DNA of 10,975 nt from Nitrososphaeraceae archaeon (GCA_021155845.1 JAJNBK010000188.1:1-10975); one strand, 5' to 3'. Positions 1-7,153 are shown, counted from the first letter of the stretch. A program made the numbers and translations. Notes: generated by a model from the sequence alone, not told the origin.

Positions 1-56
1 GTATTTTGGTAACTTTTCAACATATAAGTAAATTGTATTTTGAATTTAATAAACAA

Positions 57-206
57 TCATACTGGTGGTTTATCTTCTTCCTTCTCGTATATGTCATGAT
101 GTTCATCTTTAATGTCAGTTACATAGGAGGTATTGTACTCTTCATTTGTGAGAGAGTTTTTTTTCTGTTCAAATGAATACTTATGTCCACATATCTTACA
201 AACATA
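57..206 (-). pseudogene. Possible fragment of a small cysteine-pair (zinc-finger-like) protein
   Basis: Read on the minus strand, an open stretch of about 49 codons begins just after an in-frame TAG and ends at a TGA. It starts with YVCKICGHKYSFEQKK, which has a C-x2-C pair of the kind that starts archaeal small zinc-binding domains. It continues into an acidic, lysine-rich tail ending EKEEDKPPV. No second cysteine pair and no start codon are visible, so this is probably the 3' part of a broken gene. Upstream, a different frame (codons ending near 210) could supply the missing N-terminal residues through a frameshift. The fragment lies downstream of, and on the same strand as, the 93-residue hypothetical gene. 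The amino-acid composition looks coding-like, but the stretch is short enough that chance is not excluded. Confidence 0.35.
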
Positions 207-265
207 CTATATTATTGATTTTGTCATGAAGGGATTATTTATCATCGTTATTATTATTCATCTAG

Positions 266-382
266 CTACTTCACCCGCTCATTTGTACGAATATAACCCC
301 TTGCAGATTCATCGCTTAATTGTTCTATAGTTAAAGTTGATGGTGTTTCTTTCTTCCCTTTTTTCTCTACTTTAATCAATCC
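266..382 (-). other. In-frame open extension after the stop of the 93-residue gene
   Basis: Immediately after the TGA of the gene at 383-664, the same minus-strand frame stays open for 38 codons to a TAG. It opens GLIKVEKKGKKETPSTLTIE and goes on to QLSDESARGYIRTNERVK. This stretch could be the lost C-terminal part of a longer ancestral protein cut by the TGA. It could also be a short separate gene starting at the TTG two codons after the stop, where GAGG lies too close to the TTG to be a normal ribosome site. The composition is hydrophilic and coding-like. No family was recognised. Confidence 0.3.
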
Positions 383-664
383 TCATTTTTGTAAAAGACG
401 TTCTCTTTGTTCTACAGTAACAGATATGCAATTGCCCGTTGTTGGTCGAAAGCATACAAGTCCTAATTCATAAACTGCATCTTTCTCGTCTTCTGTAAAC
501 TGTCCATCATTCTTATCTTCGCTACCAATTACATCTACCCCATGACCTGTTGCTTTTGATGCTTCTTTTACTGTGAGGCTTGGACATCTAGTTTTGATAT
601 ATTTTCTAAATGTTGTTAGATATGTTTTGTTAACATCATCATTATTATTATCATCATCACTCAT
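383..664 (-). CDS. Hypothetical protein, 93 aa
   Basis: The function is not recognised. The protein starts with a very acidic, Asn/Asp-rich stretch (residues 1-12). A basic segment follows, then a probable helical region with TVKEASKATGHGVDVIGSED (about 31-50), and then an EDEKDAVYELGLVCF segment. Two cysteines fall near the C-terminal third (VCFRPTTGNCIS). There is no signal peptide or membrane segment, so it is probably cytosolic. The ATG at 664 is supported by AGGAGC at 676-681, 11 bases upstream. The same frame reopens directly after the TGA stop, so the protein may be a shortened version of a longer ancestor. It stands alone with no evident operon partner except the fragments downstream on the same strand. 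Confidence 0.55.
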   Translation of the reverse strand: MSDDDNNNDDVNKTYLTTFRKYIKTRCPSLTVKEASKATGHGVDVIGSEDKNDGQFTEDEKDAVYELGLVCFRPTTGNCISVTVEQRERLLQK

Positions 665-675
665 TATTTGTTAAC

Positions 676-681
676 GCTCCT
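676..681 (-). promoter_or_regulatory. Ribosome binding site for the 93-residue gene
   Basis: The minus strand reads AGGAGC, 11 bases before the ATG at 664. The spacing is slightly long for a Shine-Dalgarno site, but this is the only purine-rich match nearby and it supports the chosen start. Confidence 0.45.
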
Positions 682-778
682 GATAATTGGTTTCTCATTC
701 CTTTATAGATATCAGATGTCTTTTGATCCTCGTATGTTGAAAGCTTACATCTTTGATTCCTTCCCGCAGCTTCTAGCG

Positions 779-792
779 TTTATATATATTCT
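779..792 (-). promoter_or_regulatory. Possible archaeal TATA box
   Basis: The minus strand reads GAATATATATAAAC here, matching the A/T-rich TATA element bound by archaeal TBP. It lies about 115 bases upstream of the ATG of the 93-residue gene, which would imply an untranslated leader of roughly 90 bases. In DNA this AT-rich, TATA-like strings are common, so this is only a candidate. Confidence 0.25.
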
Positions 793-821
793 CTTAAGAG
801 TTAATATCTGCGCTATCTCTT

Positions 822-935
822 CCTCTGCTAGCTAAAAGGAGTCAGTTTTTTGGTGCTACGTTGCTATTGCCACAACGTAAGAGCAAGATTCTACCTCTGT
901 TTACGAAAAAGAGTTAGATTTAAGGTGCTACGTGG
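822..935. repeat. Imperfect direct repeat, two ~42-bp copies 72 bp apart
   Basis: Copies at 822-863 and 894-935 both begin CCTCTG and both carry the exact core GGTGCTACGT (852-861 and 924-933). By hand alignment without gaps, 32 of 42 positions agree. The sequences diverge on both sides. The repeat lies in the non-coding gap between two divergent genes. It could be an old duplication or a paired protein-binding site. No family was recognised. Confidence 0.5.
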
Positions 936-1260
936 AGATTATATCCCCTCTTATTCCGTTATCTTCTTTCTCTTCTGCTACTTTTTGTTTTTGCTGTTTT
1001 AGCATTTTTATAATATATCTCTCTCATATTCTAACGCTGACAAGATGTTATTATATCCTTGTAGTCAACGATATAGGCCGGATTATGTCCTTGTTAGACC
1101 ATCTGCTAAATTATAGAGTATACATGTGTCAAACTTTTAACTCGAATTTTTTGAAAGTTAAATCTCATTGGATAAGATGAAAAATATATCTAGCAAGAAT
1201 AAATTCAAAATATTATTTCTAAAGTATATTGTTTTTATGTATAAAGAACATGACTATATT

Positions 1261-1968
1261 ATGGAATTTGTTAATGTCGAAGACCCAGACGTAAAAAAAC
1301 CAATAGTTATTGCTGCAATGCAGGATATGGGAAATGTAGGTACTATTGCGATTGAATTTATAAATAAAAGTTTAAAAAGTATACTGTTTCGCTATGTCTC
1401 TTCTTACTATCCAAATTATGTCTTGGATAAAGGCGGATACATTGACTTTGAGCAAGAAAGATGGGAGTATCGATATACTAAGGACACCATAATTTTTGGA
1501 GGGGGAGTAGGTCAACCACAGACAAATAAGGAACTATATGAATTATGCCAAGATGTTATTGATATTGCTAAAACTCATTCTGCTCAATTGATATACACGC
1601 TGGGCGCCTTCCATACAAGCAGAAAATTAGGTAAACAACCAAAGACCTTTGTTACAACGACTTCTCCAGAATTGACTGAACAAGTAAAGAAGCTACGCAT
1701 AGAAACAACTCCTCAGTCATCGCTTATTACAGGTTTTAACGGTCTTATTCTTGGTTTTGCAAAATTGAATAACATACAAGGTATTGGACTCTATAGCGAA
1801 ATAAATGATCCGCAAATACCACAATATCATTCGGCCAAGAGTGTCTTACAATTATTAGAAAGGTTGACTTATCACAAATTTGGAGGTTTTGAGGAGCTCG
1901 ATATAATGGCCGAGGCAGTAGATGATGAAATACGGAAGAGAACAAAATCCGATCAGTCTTGGGACTAA
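1261..1968 (+). CDS. PAC2-family protein (proteasome assembly chaperone-like)
   Basis: The 235-residue protein matches the archaeal PAC2 family, related to eukaryotic proteasome assembly chaperone 2; the archaeal function is not firmly established. Recognisable pieces are IVIAAMQDMGNVGTIAIEFI near the N-terminus, then a block with PNYVLDKGGYIDFE. The family's glycine-rich turn follows (IIFGGGVGQPQTNKELYELC), then YTLGAFHTSRKLGKQPKTFV, then SSLITGFNGLILGFAK with GIGLYSE. The C-terminal helix contains SAKSVLQLLERLTYHKFGG. The frame is open from 1168, but the ATG at 1261 gives the N-terminus expected for the family; the residues encoded upstream are Lys/Ile-rich and unlike it. No ribosome site precedes it, consistent with a leaderless transcript. 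The protein should be soluble. It stands alone: the next sequence downstream is a degraded minus-strand frame. Confidence 0.88.
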   Translation: MEFVNVEDPDVKKPIVIAAMQDMGNVGTIAIEFINKSLKSILFRYVSSYYPNYVLDKGGYIDFEQERWEYRYTKDTIIFGGGVGQPQTNKELYELCQDVIDIAKTHSAQLIYTLGAFHTSRKLGKQPKTFVTTTSPELTEQVKKLRIETTPQSSLITGFNGLILGFAKLNNIQGIGLYSEINDPQIPQYHSAKSVLQLLERLTYHKFGGFEELDIMAEAVDDEIRKRTKSDQSWD

Positions 1969-1992
1969 TCTTCGTATTTTACTTCTTTTGCT

Positions 1993-2238
1993 TTAGATAT
2001 CTAGAGAGTTTCTATTGTTGTCATTCAAAAAAGCTACAACTGCATCATAAGGACAATTAAACCAGATTAGATCCGTCCATTACTATTATGATTATTGATA
2101 TAAAGCAATCCCGGTTGCCATTTCTCGACTACTATCTTTAGTAATAAGCATCATTCTAGGTTTAACAATAGTTTCTTATATCAAGAATATCTGTTCCTTG
2201 AACTTTGCGTCGGCTGAAAAACAAGTTTTTATCTTTGA
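1993..2238 (-). pseudogene. Decayed gene of unknown family
   Basis: One minus-strand frame gives coding-like text interrupted by stops. First comes KTCFSADAKFKEQIFLI, then TAA at 2176-2178. ETIVKPRMMLITKDSSRE follows, running on to MATGIALYQ. An AT-only patch with TAA, TAA, TAG and TAA is next, then WTDLIWFNCPYDAVVAFLND, ending NNRNSLDI and TAA at 1993-1995. The frame is kept throughout, so the simplest reading is a small gene inactivated by point mutations. The stop density alone is not far from chance for this composition. The argument therefore rests on the protein-like segments (FNCPYDAVVAFL, MLITKDSSREMA). The family was not identified. The relic is convergent with the PAC2 gene. Confidence 0.35.
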
Positions 2239-2293
2239 TTATTCTTCTTCTTCACTTACAATTAATTCTCCTTGACATCAAACGACATAGTGA

Positions 2294-2740
2294 GGGAATA
2301 GCTTACATTTTTCGGTGTACTGGCTTATTACATACAGTATATCATATTTGATAAATTTAGTGCAAATTCCATTCCAAATAAAGCTCAAAGATAGATCTAC
2401 AGTAACAAATCTTCTAGACAAAGAATTACTAAGTATGTAATAAAAAAGAGTAAGAAGAGAAGTGAAGAATAAGAAGAATAAGAAGAATAAGAAGAAAGAA
2501 AAGGCTCGCTCTATTCTTTGGAAATTCCAAGAGGAAGTGACTATTGTAGATATACAAATATAAAAGCAGAGAATAGAGAAAGCAAAAAAAGGTGAAAGAT
2601 TATGAAGAGTGCGCGGCAATTCACTATCTGATGTGGTGATAGAAAAACTACTCAACTATTATGAGGCAAAGGAAAGAAAAACCTCAGAAAAAAGTAAAAA
2701 TATAAAAACTAGTGAAGTTATATTACTGACCGTTATCTAA
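2294..2740 (+). pseudogene. Decayed plus-strand gene with in-frame stops
   Basis: A single plus-strand frame runs 148 codons with only four internal stops, fewer than AT-rich random DNA would give. It begins with a hydrophobic/aromatic block (NSLHFSVYWLITYSISYLIN), then FQIKLKDRSTVTNLLDKELL and two adjacent TAA codons. A lysine/asparagine run encoded by the 9-bp tandem repeat (KNKKNKKNKKKEK) follows, then ARSILWKFQEEVTIVDIQI and a TAA. The last parts are KQRIEKAKKGERL, a TGA, and RGNSLSDVVIEKLLNYYEAK with a lysine-rich tail. The arrangement suggests a former gene of about 150 residues with a central charged linker. The family was not recognised. The opposite-strand open frame over 2278-2655, with Phe/Leu runs, is the mirror of the AAG/GAA repeats and is rejected. 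The next relic begins eight bases after its stop, suggesting a former operon. Confidence 0.4.
2464..2498 (+). repeat. 9-bp tandem repeat (AAGAAGAAT)
   Basis: About 3.7 copies of AAGAAGAAT in a row. The period equals three codons, and in the relic frame it spells Asn-Lys-Lys units, so its length could vary without shifting that frame. It lies inside the decayed gene at 2294-2740. Confidence 0.8.
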
Positions 2741-2748
2741 TTTAACCA

Positions 2749-3143
2749 ATGTCCGAAAACGTTACCAACGAAGAGAACACAAAGCAGACAGTTGGTTTCA
2801 AAGTATCGCCACATATGAACACAACATACTCAAACAATACACACGGATTTTACAAATAAGAGATTGAAAAGCTTAATACAAAAGAACAAAAGAACACAGA
2901 AGACTCTTTACACAACCTTCAGTCGGTCTACTCATCAGTATTGCAAATGGGAATAGATGACGAAGACGGATGACAATGTCGATGGAGAGGAAACAGGCTA
3001 AGAAGAAGAAGAAAAGCGGAAGAGTATACGACGACGAAGAGAAAAAGATCCAAAAGTTAGAAAGATACAATAACAGACACGGCTGCAGACCAAAGATTAA
3101 CTTACTTTTAGCTAGTTTTCATACATACCGTGAAGATCAGTGA
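2749..3143 (+). pseudogene. Broken hydrophilic coiled-coil-like gene, frameshifted
   Basis: An ATG at 2749 opens MSENVTNEENTKQTVGFKVS and SPHMNTTYSNNTHGFYK. The frame hits a single TAA and then continues EIEKLNTKEQKNTEDSLHNL, QSVYSSVLQMGIDDEDG and a TGA. A second frame opens at 2970 and runs to 3143 (MTMSMERKQAKKKKKSGRVY, DDEEKKIQKLERYNNRHGC...). Together these read as one hydrophilic, helix-forming protein broken by one stop and one frameshift near 2965-2970. One stop in the first 74 codons is well below chance for this composition. The start lies eight bases after the stop of the preceding relic. The family was not recognised. A live short gene at 2970-3143 (57 residues) is an alternative, but nothing else supports it. 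Confidence 0.42.
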
Positions 3144-4262
3144 ATAAAAGAATTATAGTTATAAAGAACTAGAGAAATAGAGAGATAAAACCATGTAACT
3201 GATTTAAATAATAATATAGACGGGTAGAGAAACTATTACAGACTTCAATAGATGATTACAAAAATAATACACTACGCCTTATTCTTGCAACATATTAATA
3301 TCGAGAAATTACCTATACTAATGCATTTAACGTTAGATAAGACTGGTTGGACAAATGTGATTTATTAAGAAGATTGGATTCTAACTTTAGCTGCTATTGT
3401 AGAAAATCATCATTAAAACCGCAATGCTCGCAAAGGTATCCCGCCTATGAATTTAGCCAAACTGAGAAAAAAATATGGAAGTGTATTATATGCTAAGCGT
3501 GAAAATGAAGTATCAGTCCTGATTTTTCAAGCAGCATGGAGGAATGAATAATTTGAGCTTGTAGATTAATATTTATAATTTTATAGAATGGCACAGAAGC
3601 AAAGTATTGGAGTTGAGCAGCCAAGGTTATAGTCAGCCAGATATATCCTAGATATCGCAGTTAAGTCATCATATACTGTTAGAAGAGACATTGTCTTAAA
3701 AGAACCGTCAGATCTTACATCAAAAATACATTGACAAGAAACTTTCCTTTTGAATATGATAATTGTATGTTGCATTAAACTCATCACAAAAGAAAGTATG
3801 GTGATTTCATCAGAGTGGATACACATAGAAGTATAAGAGAGAACAAAGTTCAGACATTGTTACTCGCAAAGAAGAATTCTATAATAAATAGTTAGAATTA
3901 CAGACAAATGCATCCGTACTTGGTCATGCTATCAATACACAAGAGGTTTTATCTAAGCCAATATTCATAAAGTCTGGATAATATTTCAGTTAGTAAATTA
4001 TTCACAATTGAAGATGTGAGAAGCATTTGAGAAGATGTTACAGGATCCAAAAGCTACTGTCCATATGTAAAAGCAGATAGCAGTCTATGTGAGGCAGTTT
4101 TCATAGATGATTTGACTGCTAGCATTTATTAGCTAAATAATGCTATCAATCAAGTTATATTTACTCACTAATGCAACAGTAGTAGATAGTGCTAACAAGT
4201 TTGTGATAGATCAAGAAAGAACTTTATATTCAACTAATAATCATAGAAAATGATAAGAGAAC
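3144..4262. other. Gene-poor tract with scattered open fragments
   Basis: No intact gene is supported. Several plus-strand fragments look protein-like. One, near 3450-3550, reads PPMNLAKLRKKYGSVLYAKR. A frame from the ATG at 3588 to 3836 with two internal stops contains RYILDIAVKSSYTVRRD. One near 3850-3980 reads LELQTNASVLGHAINTQEVL. Another runs from the ATG at 4140 to 4253 (LTNATVVDSANKFVIDQERT). Stops occur at close to the chance rate in several of these frames, and competing frames are also open, so each could be accidental. The minus-strand open frame over 3581-3826 (81 codons) overlaps the 3588 frame and has no recognisable domain. The tract probably holds the remains of one or more genes, but none can be named. 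Confidence 0.4.
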
Positions 4263-4584
4263 TTGCAACAAAAAAATAGACCTCTTGGTGTTACGATAAT
4301 AGCAATACTTACAATAATAGGCGGTATAGGATTTCTTGCAAGTGGAATTGCAGCAGTAGTAGCCGCTCCATTTCTGTCTGATATGGACTATAACTGTAAT
4401 ACTATCATTTATTGGGATTGCATTAGGTGTTGCTTCTATTGCAATTGGTAATATTGGAGCAATATTTCATATTATCATCAACGCAATCGTTGTGTATTAT
4501 CTTTATAGACCCCACGTTAAGGCGTTCTTTGGTAAACCGATGTCTTATTCTTCCTCTACTAGTGACTCTGCATCCAAGGGTTAA
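4263..4584 (+). pseudogene. Small membrane-protein pseudogene with frameshift and internal deletion
   Basis: The start (TTG at 4263) gives QQKNRPLGVTIIAILTIIGG, then a run of small hydrophobic residues, IGFLASGIAAVVAAPFLSD. This is the N-terminus of a family of small multi-TM proteins of unknown function that I associate with thaumarchaea. That frame then becomes cysteine/tyrosine-rich noise. In the next frame the protein resumes as LSFIGIALGVASIAIGNIGA, then IFHIIINAIVVYYLYRPHVK and AFFGKPMSYSSS, ending TAA at 4582-4584. The middle helices expected between IAIG and NIGAIF are missing. A frameshift and a deletion have therefore both occurred. The only uninterrupted frame (to 4451) lacks the second half, so a working protein is unlikely. 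A run of eight T follows at about 4665-4672. Confidence 0.6.
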
Positions 4585-4777
4585 TATCACAAGAATAAAG
4601 CCAATGCTATATGTCCACCCAGACTTGTAATCCTTTAATAAATTCAAGAAATAGTTAACAATACTGTTTTTTTTGGCACTGTTAGTCGTCGAAAGTAACA
4701 TGACATCGAACAACAAGATTATAGTTTTGTGTTTTTTATTCAAAAGTGTTAAATCAAATATTTTACCTTTTGAAGCT

Positions 4778-5023
4778 ATGGAAAGAGAGAATAATGAAAT
4801 TAGCGATTGGCAAGGTTTAGTAAATAAGCCAGTTTATTCTAGCGATAAGCAGGAAGTAGGGATAGTTACTGCAATTCAACCCCAGCACATAGTCGTTTCA
4901 TTTGGACCAATAACCACTGACAAATATCTTATCCCAAAATCATCAGTAAAAGTTGTTGAACGAGGTATAATATATTTAAACGAAAATACAAAATTTGTTG
5001 AAGACAATTACCAATTTGAATAA
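4778..5023 (+). CDS. PRC-barrel-like domain protein, 81 aa
   Basis: The protein is small and soluble and consists of little more than one PRC-barrel-like beta domain. WQGLVNKPVYSSDKQEVGIV gives the first strands, VVSFGPITTDKYLIPKSSVK the middle, and VVERGIIYLNENT the end. The pattern of a conserved-like tryptophan/glycine start, a short turn with charged residues, then I-P-K-S before a final strand fits archaeal stand-alone PRC-barrel proteins. Their partners are mostly unknown; some bind RNA, ribosome factors or division proteins. The frame is open from 4673, but the ATG at 4778 is preferred. The 35 residues encoded upstream are hydrophobic and unlike the family, and they overlap the tail region of the preceding pseudogene. 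The 5064 gene follows after 40 bases on the same strand and may be co-transcribed. Confidence 0.65.
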   Translation: MERENNEISDWQGLVNKPVYSSDKQEVGIVTAIQPQHIVVSFGPITTDKYLIPKSSVKVVERGIIYLNENTKFVEDNYQFE

Positions 5024-5063
5024 TCTAAATGGTTAAAAGAAATGCTATCCATAATCGTTTAAT

Positions 5064-5483
5064 ATGGAGAAGACCTCAATTAACAATCAAAGCGAATCCT
5101 CAACATCGACGTCTACAACGCTGTCATCAAAGTTAAAGACAGCATATGAAACTTTTCTTCAAGAAGCAGCTACTCTTTTCCCAAAAGTAGACCAAAAGTT
5201 GCTTTTGAATATGCTCCAATTTGAAACCACCTATCAAGATTGGGAGGGAAGCGTAATGCTCAAGATAATATACCCAGCCAGCATATCAGATATAGATGCT
5301 AAGAAAGACTGGATATACAGAAAATATCAAAGGGTTTCAACCATAGAGGAGAATAGGACGCTCAGATTCAAAGCAATACGCATGTATATAGAAGAACTAG
5401 AGAAGGTGTTAAAAGAAGACCCGACTATAGAATACATCACAGGTTCTGCAACTATGACCCCTTCAGATGCTTATGCAACATAA
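5064..5483 (+). CDS. Hypothetical protein, 139 aa
   Basis: The function is not recognised. The first 22 residues are Ser/Thr-rich and probably disordered. A helix with LKTAYETFLQEAATLFPKVD follows, then a WEGSVMLKIIYPAS strand/turn segment, a charged stretch (DAKKDWIYRKYQRVSTIEEN) and a long helix (IRMYIEELEKVLKEDP). It ends in YITGSATMTPSDAYAT. I associate that ending with conserved hypotheticals of Nitrososphaerales, but cannot verify it here. There is no membrane segment or cysteine. It follows the PRC-barrel-like gene by 40 bases on the same strand, so the two may share a transcript. No ribosome site is visible before the ATG. The same frame continues downstream with several stops; the stop rate there is about chance, so the end at 5483 is taken as genuine. 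Confidence 0.6.
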   Translation: MEKTSINNQSESSTSTSTTLSSKLKTAYETFLQEAATLFPKVDQKLLLNMLQFETTYQDWEGSVMLKIIYPASISDIDAKKDWIYRKYQRVSTIEENRTLRFKAIRMYIEELEKVLKEDPTIEYITGSATMTPSDAYAT

Positions 5484-6064
5484 GAAATTGATTCAGGAAA
5501 GAAGATAAGACTATAATTAGAGGATTTATACATGACTATCTAAGAGATTAGTTTAGGCCATAATGTTAAGGATAGCGTATCATAGATGGCAAGGAACTCC
5601 AAGCTGACGATGTGGTGTAATCGATACGCAGCAGAGAATTTACTTAAGAGATACATATACTTTTTTGGTGTCTCAGACAAAAATATCTATCAATAAAATA
5701 GATATCAAATAATTATCCTTCTTTCAAACGTTCCCTTCTCTATGAATAAGTATTGAAAACAGTTTACACGATGTATATATGCGGTAGGATATTAAATATT
5801 GAGTGTTTATATTAAAATAAAAGTAAGTGGTGCGGTTCAATACGATTATTGTTTAAAGTAGAGGAATTAGTTCTTACATCAAACACCATGGATATTGTTA
5901 CCTTGCGTAGATGAACTAATTGGATTTGGTAGTCAAGTATCATCTAAAGCATATCTCTTGATTATCTAGAAAAAATTCATAGAAATATAAATATTTACGT
6001 AAAGGCTAAAACATAAAAATATTAACTCTATTCAAACATCCAGTAGTTTAGGCGTATATTATCA
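5484..6064. other. AT-rich intergenic stretch
   Basis: No supportable gene. A 33-codon ATG frame near 5587-5697 (MARNSKLTMWCNRYAAEN...) is the longest coding-like piece. It lies in the same frame as the upstream 139-residue gene but is separated from it by four stops. The stop frequency matches AT-rich random DNA, so it is not called. The last 60 bases before 6065 should contain the promoter of the glycosidase gene, but no clear ribosome site is visible there. Confidence 0.55.
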
Positions 6065-7021
6065 ATGAAAGATGGAATTCTAAAAAGATACAATAAAAAC
6101 CCTGTATTAATCCCCAATGAATCTAATTGGTGGGTTAACTGTGCAACTTTGTATGATGGAGATAAGGTACACATGCTATATCGAGCAGTAGGAGAATACC
6201 AAAATTATATTTCAAGAATAGGATATGCCTACAGCAAAGATGGATTTTGTTTTACTAGAAGGAATGAAATTGCAATTTCTCCTACAGAAGAATATGAAAA
6301 ATATGGAATAGAAGATCCCAGGTTAGTAGAAATTGATCATCAGGCATACATCAGCTATGTTATACTTTCTGGATATGTACGAGATAGACCCCTAGCATCG
6401 ACGGCCTTGGCAACAACGACAGATTACATCGATTACACAAGGCTTGGTATCATAACCAGCAAAGAGTCGGATAATAAAGATGTTGTTCTGTTTCCAGAAA
6501 AGATAAATGAAAAATTATCTAATGGGGAAGAAAAGATGACTTACTTTTTCCTACACAGACCCAGCAGTTGGATCGGCTCCGCATACGGAGTGGATAGACC
6601 TAGTATCTGGCTTGGAGAAGGCAATTCATTAACAAGTTTTGAAAAGCACATGTTGCTTCTCAAACCAGAGGAAAAATGGGAGTCATTAAAGGTTGGAGCA
6701 GGAACTCCACCTATCAAAACAAAGCATGGATGGCTGGTTATATATCATGGAGTAAGTAATGATAGAGTATACAGTGCTGGTGCTGCAATTTTAGATTTGA
6801 AAGAACCTGGTAAGGTTCTTGGAAGAACAAAAAAGCCGATTTTAGAGCCTGAAGCGACATATGAAAGACATGGAGATGTAAATAACGTAGTTTTCCCCAC
6901 TGGTGCATGTGTAATAGATGGTAAGTTATTTGTATATTATGGCGGAGCTGACAAAGTATGCTGTCTTGCAACAGCAGATTTGAATGAGTTAGTAGATTGT
7001 ATTTTGCAAGGTAACCATTAA
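6065..7021 (+). CDS. GH130-family glycosidase / phosphorylase-like protein
   Basis: The 318-residue protein has the five-bladed beta-propeller signature of the GH130 family, whose characterised members are mostly beta-mannoside phosphorylases or hydrolases. Visible motifs in order are YNKNPVLIPN (9-18) and NCATLYDGDKVHMLYRAVGE (25-44), then SRIGYAYSKDG with F. The key GIEDPR follows at 81-86; its Asp84 corresponds to the general acid of phosphorylases. Next come FFLHRP (161-166), VGAGTPPIKTKHGWLVIYHG (210-229), KKPILEPEATYERHGD, VVFPTGACV, and a C-terminal VYYGGADK (291-298). Length and motif order are normal for the family. There is no signal peptide, so it is cytosolic. The His-Arg pair at 164-165 is compatible with a phosphorolytic enzyme, but the substrate cannot be read from the sequence. 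It stands alone, with gaps of more than 500 bases on both sides and no sugar transporter or kinase nearby. Confidence 0.88.
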   Translation: MKDGILKRYNKNPVLIPNESNWWVNCATLYDGDKVHMLYRAVGEYQNYISRIGYAYSKDGFCFTRRNEIAISPTEEYEKYGIEDPRLVEIDHQAYISYVILSGYVRDRPLASTALATTTDYIDYTRLGIITSKESDNKDVVLFPEKINEKLSNGEEKMTYFFLHRPSSWIGSAYGVDRPSIWLGEGNSLTSFEKHMLLLKPEEKWESLKVGAGTPPIKTKHGWLVIYHGVSNDRVYSAGAAILDLKEPGKVLGRTKKPILEPEATYERHGDVNNVVFPTGACVIDGKLFVYYGGADKVCCLATADLNELVDCILQGNH

Positions 7022-7040
7022 AAGTGAAAAATCAAATGGA

Positions 7041-7061
7041 TTAATTAATTAATTAATTATT
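7041..7061. repeat. TTAA simple repeat
   Basis: TTAATTAATTAATTAATTAT lies about 20 bases after the stop of the glycosidase gene. It is a short low-complexity run and self-complementary. Confidence 0.8.
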
Positions 7062-7153
7062 ATTATATCAACAGATTATATTAGTGCAATAGTCGTTTGT
7101 TGTTAAGACTATTCAAAGTATAATTTAACTAAAGTTGCCATATTAATTCATAG

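Larger units (their letters stand above)
665..1260. other. Gene-poor AT-rich spacer
   Basis: No convincing gene was found between the start of the minus-strand 93-residue gene and the PAC2 start. The stretch should hold the divergent promoters of both. It contains an imperfect 42-bp direct repeat (822-863 and 894-935). A plus-strand open frame from about 932 to 1180 starts at GTG and encodes a low-complexity hydrophobic sequence with no family resemblance. On the opposite strand, 928-1005 encodes a 25-residue lysine/glutamate-rich peptide (MLKQQKQKVAEEKEDN...), too short to support as a gene. Confidence 0.6.

Noticed and set aside
2278..2655. 125-codon minus-strand open frame
   Set aside because: It is the mirror of AAG/GAA-rich plus-strand sequence, giving Phe/Leu low-complexity runs, with no start signal and no domain. 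The plus-strand reading is more protein-like.
3581..3826. 81-codon minus-strand open frame
   Set aside because: No ribosome site or domain, and a competing plus-strand frame with few stops lies over it. Left undecided rather than called.
4665..4672. Run of eight T after the membrane pseudogene as a terminator
   Set aside because: Archaeal terminators can be T runs, but T/A runs are common here and the gene upstream is dead.
4423..4743. 106-codon minus-strand open frame
   Set aside because: Antisense to the membrane-protein pseudogene, which has clear helices on the plus strand.
5484..5760. Continuation of the 139-residue gene frame with several stops, reading as a protein if stops are taken as Gln
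   Set aside because: The stop rate equals that expected for AT-rich random DNA, and intact genes in the window use TAA/TAG/TGA as normal stops, so stop recoding is not supported.
5865..5921. 9-bp inverted repeat AATTAGTTC / GAACTAATT
   Set aside because: The loop is about 39 bases and the arms are AT-rich with no extension; likely chance.
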